Assembly (NCBI GenBank): GCA_003445095.1
Contig: DLVS01000383.1
Location: forward strand, 1 to 6,818
Source: Verrucomicrobiales bacterium
GTDB lineage: Bacteria; Verrucomicrobiota; Verrucomicrobiia; Limisphaerales; UBA9464
Direction: 5' to 3'
Length of the DNA: 6,818 nt
This document shows positions 1 through 6,592 of this stretch, piece by piece. The notes beneath the pieces are model-generated. The model ran no database searches, was not told where the DNA came from, and saw only the letters and a program-made list of their open reading frames with translations. Positions within the stretch are counted from its first letter, which is position 1. Each line of letters begins with the position of its first letter. A program made the translations under genes and the position numbers.

Positions 1-1559
1 ACACGTCATTCGTTGGCGTGCTGGGTTTCCTTCCCGACAGCCGGCGGCTGGTGCTGGGTGATCCAACCGGACTAACCGTGTTCGACCTGGTGAGCGGCGC
101 CGTCTCAAGCCTCTATTCCATGCCACCCCATGAGTGGGTCAACGAGTTTCTCAACGCCCTCGCGTACTCTCCCGACGGTCGTTGGATGGTGTGTCATCTT
201 GGCGACGGCTTGATGCGTCTCTTTGACTTGGCGAACGGCGGGGAACCCGAGAGCCTGCCATCCCGTGACGCCACATTCACCCTCGGCGCCGCGTTTTCGC
301 CGGACGGCAAGCTCGTGGTAGGGGCCGGGCAAAGTGGGATCGCGGTCTGGGACGTGGCCTCCCGCAAGCTCTTGCAGACCCTGCCCGCGAGCAACTATTC
401 CTGGGTCGCAAGCCCGGTATTTTCGCCCGATGGCCGACTGTTGGCCACGGTGACTGCCGATCAGCGGGTGCAGTTTTGGGATACCGGCACCTGGGCCGAG
501 GTTGTGACGTTGCGCGGTCATGAATTCGAGATTTGGGCGGCCCTGTATACCCCGGACGGTTCCTGGCTGATTACCGCCAGCAGGGACGGCTCAATACGCG
601 TCTGGCCGGGGACGGGGCCGACGCGCCCAGACGAATGGTCGCCTCCCGAGAAAGTCGCTGGGGCGCTCGCGGATGACGCCACAGTCGCACTCTTCGTGCA
701 TACGGACCGGCATTGGGAGCTCGACGATGTGGCCGGCGGCAAACGGCTCGCCACCGGCGGGCCAGTCGCTCCGGGGCACCCGCCCAACGTGGCCGTCTCC
801 ACCGGCGGCAGGTGGATTGCTTTTGGCACCGCAGAATCGCTCCAGGTCTTCTCCCCTGGAGAAGGGCACGTCCATCAATGGCAACTGACCGAGGGACCAA
901 ACACATCGACGGCGGGACAGAATATCCTGACCTTTTCGCCCGATGGACACGCCGTCCTGTTCGCGAATTCCGTGGGGGCACTACGGCGCCTGGACCTAGC
1001 GACGGGGAGCGTGGAAACGCTCTTCGAGCCCAATGGTCGCCCCGTTCTATCGGTTGCGTGCTCGCTGAATGGGCGTCGTGTCGCGGCCGGCTATGGCGAT
1101 CGGCTCATCCAGTGGCTGGACCTCGTCTCTGGCGAACACCACGATCTGCCACCAGCACACATAGACGATGTGTCCTACCTCGCTTTTTCTCCCGACGGCC
1201 AGTTCCTGGCGTCAACCGGTCCCGACGTTGGCGTCAGACTCTGGGACCTGCAGAACGGCACCCAACGAGCGGTGCTGACTGGACCGATCACGGCGTTCTG
1301 GTCCGTGGCCTTCTCACCCGACGGCCGGCGTCTGGCGGCCGGAGGTTCAGAAGGCCAAGTGAGCGTTTGGGATGTTCAAGAGTTGGTGCCGCTCGAAGTC
1401 CTCAATTTGCACGCCAATCGGGATCCCAACGTCAAACGGGGAGTGAATTGGCTCACGTTCCGCGCGGACCAATCTCTCGTGACCTTTAATGGAGATTCCA
1501 TCCGTCTATGGCCGGCACCATCGCTCGCCGACATCGACCAGGCGCGCAAGGCGAAGTGA
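1..1559 (+). CDS. WD40 repeat protein, 5' end outside window; likely tail of a Ser/Thr kinase-WD40 paralog
   Basis: The frame is open to the left edge (codons from base 3 read T-S-F-V-G), so the GTG at 18 is probably internal. I count about 12 WD40 blades, each with an [A/V]FSPDG-type turn followed by a strand ending in WD, FD or LD: for example AFSPDGKLVV then AVWDV, VFSPDGRLLA then QFWD, and AFSPDGRRLA then SVWDV. Such blades build beta-propellers used as protein-interaction scaffolds. It is colinear with the kinase gene at 3467-6592. Its GTWAEV, GHEFEIWA, TPDGSW and RVWPG correspond to TTWSAL, GHENEIWA, APDGQT and KVWSAF there, and seven blades follow that point in both. In that register this segment is blades 3-14, so two blades and perhaps the linker, membrane helix and kinase domain lie off the left edge. 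The end, LWPAPSLADID, is a usual close for these proteins. A standalone WD40 protein is the alternative. No kinase motif is visible in the window part. Confidence 0.85.
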   Translation, partial: TSFVGVLGFLPDSRRLVLGDPTGLTVFDLVSGAVSSLYSMPPHEWVNEFLNALAYSPDGRWMVCHLGDGLMRLFDLANGGEPESLPSRDATFTLGAAFSPDGKLVVGAGQSGIAVWDVASRKLLQTLPASNYSWVASPVFSPDGRLLATVTADQRVQFWDTGTWAEVVTLRGHEFEIWAALYTPDGSWLITASRDGSIRVWPGTGPTRPDEWSPPEKVAGALADDATVALFVHTDRHWELDDVAGGKRLATGGPVAPGHPPNVAVSTGGRWIAFGTAESLQVFSPGEGHVHQWQLTEGPNTSTAGQNILTFSPDGHAVLFANSVGALRRLDLATGSVETLFEPNGRPVLSVACSLNGRRVAAGYGDRLIQWLDLVSGEHHDLPPAHIDDVSYLAFSPDGQFLASTGPDVGVRLWDLQNGTQRAVLTGPITAFWSVAFSPDGRRLAAGGSEGQVSVWDVQELVPLEVLNLHANRDPNVKRGVNWLTFRADQSLVTFNGDSIRLWPAPSLADIDQARKAK

Positions 1560-1608
1560 CAGCGGTTAGCGTGGAATACGACGGTCCTTCGTTCGACGAG
1601 GCACGCCA

Positions 1609-1651
1609 TGGCGCCACTCTCGCCGCGGCGAAATCTTTGTTTGGCGCGCCA
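1609..1651. promoter_or_regulatory. cluster of three perfect palindromes upstream of the toxin-antitoxin pair; possible operator
   Basis: Three perfect palindromes sit within 43 bases: TGGCGCCA (1609-1616), TCGCCGCGGCGA (1620-1631) and TGGCGCGCCA (1642-1651). The outer two share the half-site TGGCG. They lie in the gap between the WD40 gene and the antitoxin, ending 47 bases before the antitoxin start. Phd/YefM-type antitoxins usually bind palindromes near their own promoter, so an autoregulatory operator is plausible. Short palindromes arise by chance in GC-rich DNA and I see no clear -35/-10 pair here, so confidence is low. Confidence 0.25.
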
Positions 1652-1698
1652 CCTTTCATCTTGCCGCCCACGCGTCTAACCGACACGTTACACGCCCA

Positions 1699-1929
1699 GT
1701 GAAAACACTAACGACCAGGGAATTTTTCCATTCTCCCGCGCTGGCGAAATCCCTGCGGCCGGGCGAGAGTTTGATCGTGACGGACCACGGCAGACCTTCG
1801 CTCGTCGTCACAAAATCGGGCCGACGACCTGCAAAAACGGCCGCGGAACTTCGCCGAGAAGCTAAGGAGGCGTTCCCGGGCCGTCGGGCCAAGGGTAATT
1901 TCACCGCCTTCCTACAATCGGTGCGCTGA
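1699..1929 (+). CDS. Phd/YefM-like antitoxin of a type II toxin-antitoxin module
   Basis: A 76-residue protein beginning MKTLTTREF from a GTG start. Its N-terminal half (residues 1-40) has the pattern of the Phd/YefM antitoxin fold: a helix with a conserved T-R-E, then LRPGESLIVTDHGRP, a turn and strand like the E-x-V-x-V/I-T-x-x-G-x-P of that family, which makes the dimer and DNA-binding surface. The C-terminal half (residues 41-76) is rich in Arg, Lys and Ala and ends with FTAFLQSVR; in this family that part is usually the flexible toxin-binding tail. The stop is one base before the ATG of a PIN-domain protein, the standard antitoxin-toxin order. GTG is chosen because the family pattern starts right after it. 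There is no in-frame ATG nearby and no clear Shine-Dalgarno. Expected role: neutralise the downstream nuclease and repress its own operon. Family call fairly sure, subfamily not. Confidence 0.75.
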   Translation: MKTLTTREFFHSPALAKSLRPGESLIVTDHGRPSLVVTKSGRRPAKTAAELRREAKEAFPGRRAKGNFTAFLQSVR

Positions 1930-1930
1930 A

Positions 1931-2389
1931 ATGACGATCTACGCCGATACGTCCTTTCTGGTAGCGTCACGGTATCCGCACGACAATTTTCACGAGGCCG
2001 CCTTGGACTTTTATGAAGGTCACGAGGAAGCCATCTGGCTCTGGTCGCCGTGGCATCGGCTCGAAGTCACTCACGCCCTGAGACAATACACGCAACATCC
2101 GGAAACCAAGCCTGCCCTTTCGGCCGGGGATGCTCGGCAGTTGATTCGCCGCCTCGAGAACGACGTGCGCCTGGGATATTTCCTGCATCTGGAGCCAGAC
2201 TGGCGCGACGTATACCGCACGGCGTACGAACTCAGTGTGAGTCATGGTTTTGAGCTCACCTTCCGCTCGGGGGACCTGCTGCACGTCGCGTACGCAGTGG
2301 AATCGGCCGCCGACCTCTTGGTCACGTTCGATGGCCGTCAAGCGGCTCTGGCGCAGGCAGCCGGTCTGGTGGTGGAATTGCCGGGTTAG
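1931..2389 (+). CDS. PIN-domain ribonuclease toxin, VapC-like
   Basis: A 152-residue protein, a normal length for a PIN-domain toxin. The spaced acidic residues of a PIN active site are all visible: Asp6 in YADTSFLVA, Glu45 in RLEVTHAL, Asp115 in RSGDLLHVAYA and Asp134 in VTFDGRQAALA. In known VapC proteins these bind Mg2+ or Mn2+ and cleave RNA, often tRNA or rRNA, to stop translation when the antitoxin is degraded. Ser8 after the first Asp is also typical. The ATG is one base after the antitoxin stop (TGAAATG) and has no Shine-Dalgarno of its own, so translation is probably coupled to the antitoxin. Nothing suggests loss of activity. The RNA target cannot be told from sequence. The family call is strong; the name VapC is by analogy, because the partner looks Phd/YefM-like, a mixed pairing that is common. 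Confidence 0.85.
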   Translation: MTIYADTSFLVASRYPHDNFHEAALDFYEGHEEAIWLWSPWHRLEVTHALRQYTQHPETKPALSAGDARQLIRRLENDVRLGYFLHLEPDWRDVYRTAYELSVSHGFELTFRSGDLLHVAYAVESAADLLVTFDGRQAALAQAAGLVVELPG

Positions 2390-2404
2390 TTCGCGTTCGA
2401 CGAC

Positions 2405-2449
2405 CTTCGCCGCCTCACTGAGGCGTGCGGCCGGGCGTGTGAGGCGAAG
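2405..2449. terminator. imperfect inverted repeat after the toxin gene, possible terminator hairpin
   Basis: The left arm CTTCGCC (2405-2411) plus TCAC (2415-2418) pairs with GTGAGGCGAAG (2439-2449), giving 11 pairs with a 3-base bulge and a 20-base loop. A competing hairpin, GCCTC-ACT-GAGGC (2412-2424), overlaps it. It begins 16 bases past the toxin stop. There is no T-tract after it, so it is not a classic intrinsic terminator. It may be an mRNA-stabilising hairpin or chance. Confidence 0.25.
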
Positions 2450-2527
2450 TAGGCAAGTTCCTTTCCTCTGCCCAGACCACCGGAAAATAATTTCAAAACG
2501 GCCCCCGCTTGCTCCGTGTTACTCGTC

Positions 2528-2531
2528 GGAG
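2528..2531 (+). promoter_or_regulatory. Shine-Dalgarno GGAG that sets the prepilin-like start at 2540
   Basis: GGAG lies 8 bases before the ATG at 2540. An in-frame GTG at 2516 would add eight residues, but this ribosome site would then fall inside the gene, so 2540 is preferred. It is the only good Shine-Dalgarno in front of any gene in the window. Confidence 0.6.
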
Positions 2532-2539
2532 AAGCGAAC

Positions 2540-3424
2540 ATGAACTCGCCGAAACACGATTCGAAGTCCGGCTATCCGCTCGCCTCTGGCCCCTCACCTC
2601 TCGCCCCTGCGTTTACATTGGTCGAGCTCCTGGTCGTCATCGCCATCATCCCGGTCTTGGCGGCGATGCTCCTGCCCGTGCTGGGTAAGGCAAAACAGAA
2701 GGCGCAAGGCATCCAATGCATGAGCAACCATCGCCAATTGGCTTTGGCCTGGAGGATGTACCTGGACGACAACAACGAGGTCCTGCCGTACGCGCAGTTT
2801 GGAAAGGCCTGGGTCACGGGCCAGTTGGATTTTTCCGGCGGCAACCCCAGCAACTGGGATCCAGAAGTGGATCTCGCGAAGAGCCCGCTCTGGCCGTATT
2901 GCGAACGGGCGGCCGGAATCTTCAAGTGCCCGGCGGACAATTCGGTGGTCCGACCCACCTTCGGCCGGTTCAAAGGCAGGACCGTGAGCCGGGTGCGGAG
3001 CATGGCGATGAATCTTTGGGTTGGGGGTAATGGACCCACGGGTGACATTTCGTGGGAGGCACCTAGCTGGCGGGTGTACCGGCGCTTGTCGGATCTGGTC
3101 GATCCCGGGCCGACGATGACCTGGGTCTTTTTGGATATGCGCGAAGACAGCGTCAACACCGGCGGATGTTCCATTGGGATGATAGGATTCCCGGATCGTC
3201 CACGCGAGGCGGGGTGGGGAACAGATTGGCCTGCGTCCTATCACCATCGAGCGGGCGGCTTCTCGTTTGCGGATGGCCATTCCGAGATGCATCGCTGGGT
3301 GGATCCGCGTACGATGCCGCCGGTTGTGAAGGGCGGAAACTCGCTGTTTTGGAAAGGTTGGACCCCCTCGCCCAACAACCGGGACATTTTCTGGCTGCAA
3401 GAGCACTGCACACGGCGTAAATGA
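2540..3424 (+). CDS. prepilin-like protein with type IV N-terminal methylation motif and H-X9-DG C-terminal motif
   Basis: 294 residues. Residues 1-24 form a polar leader rich in Ser, Pro and Lys. Next comes AFTLVELLVVIAII, the prepilin-peptidase motif with cleavage predicted before Phe25 and Glu at mature position 5. A hydrophobic helix runs to about residue 48. The leader ends in Ala rather than the classic Gly, and a Pro (residue 38) replaces the small residue usual in the IAIIAIL core. After the helix come KAKQKAQGIQC and a MYLDDNN segment, then FKCPAD (residues 128-133), all standard for the large Verrucomicrobiota/Planctomycetota pilin-like family. His235 followed by nine residues and Asp245-Gly246 makes the H-X9-DG motif (HHRAGGFSFADGH). 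The protein has 14 Trp and 5 Cys. Such proteins are thought to be pseudopilins of type II secretion or type IV pilus-like machines, but most have no known role. It probably sits in the inner membrane with its globular part outside. The TGA stop overlaps a following ATG (ATGA), and the kinase gene starts 42 bases on. Confidence 0.88.
   Translation: MNSPKHDSKSGYPLASGPSPLAPAFTLVELLVVIAIIPVLAAMLLPVLGKAKQKAQGIQCMSNHRQLALAWRMYLDDNNEVLPYAQFGKAWVTGQLDFSGGNPSNWDPEVDLAKSPLWPYCERAAGIFKCPADNSVVRPTFGRFKGRTVSRVRSMAMNLWVGGNGPTGDISWEAPSWRVYRRLSDLVDPGPTMTWVFLDMREDSVNTGGCSIGMIGFPDRPREAGWGTDWPASYHHRAGGFSFADGHSEMHRWVDPRTMPPVVKGGNSLFWKGWTPSPNNRDIFWLQEHCTRRK
2579..2609 (+). repeat. pyrimidine-rich leader repeat, copy 1, inside the prepilin-like coding region
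   Basis: CTCGCCTCT (2579-2587), 12 bases, then CTCGCCCCTG (2600-2609). It encodes the S-G-P-S-P-L-A-P part of the leader just before the cleavage site. The same two blocks recur at 3431-3454. From memory, Ser/Pro/Leu/Ala leaders of this kind are common in Verrucomicrobiota pilin-like proteins, which suggests a dispersed low-complexity repeat. Confidence 0.5.
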
Positions 3425-3441
3425 ATTCACCTCGCCTCTAA
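3421..3441 (+). other. six-codon mini-ORF overlapping the prepilin-like stop (ATGA)
   Basis: The ATG at 3421 overlaps the TGA of the prepilin-like gene and reads M-N-S-P-R-L then TAA at 3439-3441. It opens with the same four residues (MNSP) as the prepilin-like protein. It may be a remnant of a second pilin leader, a coupling or leader peptide ahead of the kinase gene, or chance. It ends 25 bases before the kinase start. Confidence 0.3.
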
Positions 3442-3454
3442 TCCCTCGCCCCTG
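3431..3454 (+). repeat. pyrimidine-rich leader repeat, copy 2, in the 42-base gap before the kinase gene
   Basis: CTCGCCTCT (3431-3439), 5 bases, then CTCGCCCCTG (3445-3454): the same two blocks as copy 1 with a spacer 7 bases shorter. It follows an ATGAATTCACC that resembles the ATGAACTCGCC at the start of the prepilin-like gene. The gap therefore looks like a shortened copy of that gene's first 70 bases. It occupies the place where a Shine-Dalgarno for the kinase would be expected, and none is present. Confidence 0.45.
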
Positions 3455-3466
3455 GTCCCTCTACTG

Positions 3467-6400
3467 ATGACCCCGCCGAACGACAGCACGCGCGATGACG
3501 ACGCCCAGACGGCGATGCGACAGGCCATTGAGGAGGCCACGCGGCGCGAGGGCGGTACCCCAAGCGGCAACTCCGGCATAGGCATCCGCGACGACGCGCC
3601 GCTGATCGTTATTCCCGATCACCAACTGGTCGTGTGTGTGGGTCGTGGCTCGTACGGCCAGGTGTGGCTGGCTCGGAACGTCATGGGCACCTACCGCGCG
3701 GTGAAGATTGTCGAGCGTGCCTCGTTCCAGAATGCCCGGCCGTTCGAACGCGAGTTTAATGGCATCCTCAAGTTCGAGCCGCTGTCCCGCGCCCACCCTG
3801 GACTGGTGGACATTCTCCAAGTGGGTCGGACCGAGCACGCCTTCTACTACGTCATGGAACTAGCCGATGACGTGGGCACCGGTCAGCAAATTGACCCTGA
3901 GCACTACACTCCCAAAACTCTGCGCACGGAACTCGACGCCCACGGGCACTTGCCGTTTGAGCGCTGCCTCAAGTTGGCCCTAGCCCTGACCGAAGCCTTG
4001 GGCCATTTGCATGCGCACGGTTTGATCCATCGGGACATCAAACCGTCGAACATCATCTTCATCCACGACCAACCGCTCTTGGCCGACATTGGACTCGTAG
4101 CTCAGGCGAGCGAGGCGAAGTCTTTCGTGGGCACGGAAGGATTCATTCCACCCGAAGGCCCGGGCACAGTGCAGGCTGACATTTATTCGTTAGGCAAGGT
4201 CTTGTATGAGCTCGCGACCGGGAAGGACCGACACGACTTCCCGCAACTGCCGACGCTAATCGGTGAGGGCACAACCACAGACTCGGGCTTGCTGGAACTT
4301 AACGCGGTGATCTTGAAGGCGTGTCAGAGCGACCCGAAACTGCGCTATCGGAGCGCCGGTGAGATGCGGGATGATTTGCTGTTGCTGCAAAGCGGCAAGT
4401 CCGTAAAGCGCTCGCAAGCTGTGGAACGACGACTGGCCCGCGCCCGGAAGATTGCGGCGGTAGCCGTCGGCCTAGCGTTGGTCACGGTCGCCGCTGTGCT
4501 GTTTTTTCAGCGCCAAGCTCGTCGAGAAGCCACCCTCCGCGCTCGCGCCGAATCAGGGGAATTAGCCGCCCAGCGCAACCTTTATGCCGCTGACATGAAC
4601 TTGGCCGCCCAAGCACTGAAGTTGAACAATCTTGGCAAAGCGCGCCGGTTGCTGGATCGGCACCTGCCGGTGCCCGGGAAGAAAGACCTGCGCGGCTGGG
4701 AGTGGCGTCATCTTTGGAAGCAATGCCAAGGTGATGAGTTGCTGACTCTCAACGTCATGTCGAATGGCGTCTCACTGATCCGTTACTCCCCGGACGGTCG
4801 GCATCTGATTGCCGGCGACTTGGACGGCAACCTGGTTCTCTGGGACATGATCGAGCGCCAGCCGGTAGGCCGCACCAATTCTGTCCGTTTTTTCCAGTCT
4901 GCCGCGGATTTCTCACCCGACGGAGCGTGGTTTGCCCTCGGAGCTTATGATGGAACCAATTATTTGGTGAGGCTTTGGAAAGTTGGCGCTTTTCGCGAAA
5001 CAGCGCCGCTGGTTGTCTCGACGAACCAGGTCGAGTGGCTGGCCTTTGCGCCCGACGGTCACCGGCTGTTTACGGTCGCGGCGGGTACGTTGCAATCCTG
5101 GGACGTGGCCAGTCGCGCGGAACTCGAACGACAACACTTGCCGACCGGAATGGCCAGAGGCTGGTTCGGCGCTGCGCAGGACTTTACTTTGGACCGGCAA
5201 ATCCTCCTCCTGGTCCAGCAGGGGAACCTACTGCTGTGGGACGCTCACAAACGCGCACCCCAGGCATCGATTGCCGGCCCATGGGTGCCGGGGAATTACA
5301 ACCCAACCACGTTCGGCTTTTCACCGGATGGACACGTTCTGGCCGTTGCCCAAACCGGTGGCGTGGTCTCAATTTGGGATTCGCTCAATGGGCGATCAAT
5401 CACGAATCTCACGGGGCATGGGGACAAATGGACCGTGGCGCTGGCCTTTTCGCCTGAAGGTCGCCGGTTGGTCACCTCGAGTTATGATCAGACTTTGATA
5501 GTTTGGGACACCACAACTTGGTCGGCGCTGGGGACCTCGCACGGGCATGAGAACGAGATTTGGGCGCTGGCGTTCGCGCCGGACGGGCAGACTGTCGTTT
5601 CGGGGAGCAAGGATGCTTCCGTCAAGGTTTGGAGCGCATTTCCCCGAGCGGCCGATCCCGATCACTTGGATTTTCCGCCCTCTGTGACCGGCTTGGTTCC
5701 AACACCCGACGGCCGCTACATCGCCGCTGCTTCCGAACGAGAAAGGTGGATCATCGACTCTCAGACGTTGCGAGAGATCCGCCGTTGGCCGATCCAGACC
5801 AATCGAACTGCACTAGCTTTGTCGCCTGATGCCCGATGGCTGGCCGAAGCGTCCGAAGGAGGCACCGTAACGCTGACGGAAACAGAAACCGGACAAGAAA
5901 AAGCGCTTCCTGTGGGGGAACGCGCCTTAGCTCAATTCTCACCTGATGGGCAATTGCTGGCCACCGTCACCGAGACGGGAATTATTTCTATCTGGCAGGT
6001 ATCTACTGGCCAACTCTTGCGCCGACTCAACGCCGACAGCCTCCCACCCAGTTGCCTCTGCTTCTCGCCGGATTCAAGCCAGTTGCTCATCTCGCAGGGG
6101 ACTGGAATTAAGTATTCGACTACCCTTTGGAGCGTCACGACAGGTGAAAAGAATATGGAATTGGTTGGTCACAAATCGGCAGTGGATGGGGCCGCGTTTT
6201 CCCGAGACGGCAGACACATAGCGACCACGAGTAACGACGGAACGACTCGAGTATGGGAGGCCGGTAGCGGTCGAGAGATTGCCTTGCTGAGGGGGCAGCT
6301 CTCGACTGCATTCTCAGTGGCTTTCTCGCCCGACGGCACGCGTTTGGTGACCGGAACTGGCGACGACATCGACTATCTCTACGACATCGCGAGCGAACAG

Positions 6401-6592
6401 GAACTTGCTGCCCTCACAAGCCCGCTAACGGGTGACAAGCGGGGATACTTCTTTTTGGACGACGAAACCATCGTCGGCCTGTGTCACTTCGATTCGCCTA
6501 ATGTGCAAAGAATTTTAAAATGGTCGGCGGCCCCAAGGGAGGCCGCGCCGGCACTCGCGCCGAACCATAAACCGAGCACTCAAAAGTGGTGA
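3467..6592 (+). CDS. transmembrane Ser/Thr protein kinase (Hanks type) with 14 C-terminal WD40 blades
   Basis: 1041 residues. The kinase domain spans about 52-305: glycine loop GRGSYGQV (59-66), Lys80 in YRAVKIV, probable helix-C Glu96, catalytic HRDIKPSN (188-195), metal-binding DIG (207-209) where DFG is usual, PPE (228-230) for APE, and DIYSLGKVLYEL (238-249). The key Lys, Asp190, Asn195 and Asp207 are present, so activity is expected. A single membrane helix lies at 329-347, with Arg/Lys-rich flanks. Residues 369-420 are the linker seen in PVC-group kinase-WD40 proteins (NLYAADMNLAAQA, DLRGWEWRHLW). Fourteen WD40 blades follow: seven at about 435-724 and seven at 738-1022, consistent with two seven-bladed propellers. 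Expected topology is kinase in the cytoplasm and propellers outside, suiting a sensor that phosphorylates cytoplasmic proteins; ligand and substrates are unknown. The ATG at 3467 lacks a Shine-Dalgarno and the frame is open back to 3425, but no better start is visible. Translation may be coupled to the prepilin-like gene. Confidence 0.93.
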   Translation: MTPPNDSTRDDDAQTAMRQAIEEATRREGGTPSGNSGIGIRDDAPLIVIPDHQLVVCVGRGSYGQVWLARNVMGTYRAVKIVERASFQNARPFEREFNGILKFEPLSRAHPGLVDILQVGRTEHAFYYVMELADDVGTGQQIDPEHYTPKTLRTELDAHGHLPFERCLKLALALTEALGHLHAHGLIHRDIKPSNIIFIHDQPLLADIGLVAQASEAKSFVGTEGFIPPEGPGTVQADIYSLGKVLYELATGKDRHDFPQLPTLIGEGTTTDSGLLELNAVILKACQSDPKLRYRSAGEMRDDLLLLQSGKSVKRSQAVERRLARARKIAAVAVGLALVTVAAVLFFQRQARREATLRARAESGELAAQRNLYAADMNLAAQALKLNNLGKARRLLDRHLPVPGKKDLRGWEWRHLWKQCQGDELLTLNVMSNGVSLIRYSPDGRHLIAGDLDGNLVLWDMIERQPVGRTNSVRFFQSAADFSPDGAWFALGAYDGTNYLVRLWKVGAFRETAPLVVSTNQVEWLAFAPDGHRLFTVAAGTLQSWDVASRAELERQHLPTGMARGWFGAAQDFTLDRQILLLVQQGNLLLWDAHKRAPQASIAGPWVPGNYNPTTFGFSPDGHVLAVAQTGGVVSIWDSLNGRSITNLTGHGDKWTVALAFSPEGRRLVTSSYDQTLIVWDTTTWSALGTSHGHENEIWALAFAPDGQTVVSGSKDASVKVWSAFPRAADPDHLDFPPSVTGLVPTPDGRYIAAASERERWIIDSQTLREIRRWPIQTNRTALALSPDARWLAEASEGGTVTLTETETGQEKALPVGERALAQFSPDGQLLATVTETGIISIWQVSTGQLLRRLNADSLPPSCLCFSPDSSQLLISQGTGIKYSTTLWSVTTGEKNMELVGHKSAVDGAAFSRDGRHIATTSNDGTTRVWEAGSGREIALLRGQLSTAFSVAFSPDGTRLVTGTGDDIDYLYDIASEQELAALTSPLTGDKRGYFFLDDETIVGLCHFDSPNVQRILKWSAAPREAAPALAPNHKPSTQKW

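Noticed and set aside
713..1489. 258-codon + strand frame inside the left WD40 gene
   Set aside because: It lies wholly within a gene whose WD40 repeats are clear in the other frame; Arg-rich alternative frames of this sort are common in GC-rich coding DNA.
1683..1694. Direct repeat ACACG-TT-ACACG just before the antitoxin start
   Set aside because: Five-base units are too short to call an operator without comparison to homologs.
1508..1702. 64-codon + strand frame overlapping the end of the left WD40 gene and the antitoxin start
   Set aside because: It overlaps both neighbours in another frame, has no recognisable family pattern and no ribosome site.
1864..1870. AAGGAGG, a perfect Shine-Dalgarno sequence inside the antitoxin gene
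   Set aside because: No ATG or GTG follows at a usable distance; it simply encodes part of the antitoxin (A-K-E-A).
2484..2498. AT-rich patch (AAAATAATTT) upstream of the prepilin-like gene, considered as a -10 element
   Set aside because: No matching -35 at a normal spacing; an AT patch alone does not support a promoter call.
2594..3430. 278-codon minus-strand frame opposite the prepilin-like gene
   Set aside because: Fully antisense to a gene with clear pilin and H-X9-DG motifs; its own translation shows no domain pattern.
3421..3466. Considered as a separate mobile element or riboswitch leader
   Set aside because: Only 46 bases, with no terminal inverted repeats, target duplication or known riboswitch fold; only the pilin-leader echo can be supported.
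4739..6532. Repeated SPDG-coding stretches considered as DNA repeats
   Set aside because: The similarity is at protein level from WD40 blades and the bases vary; these are domain repeats, not a DNA repeat array or CRISPR.
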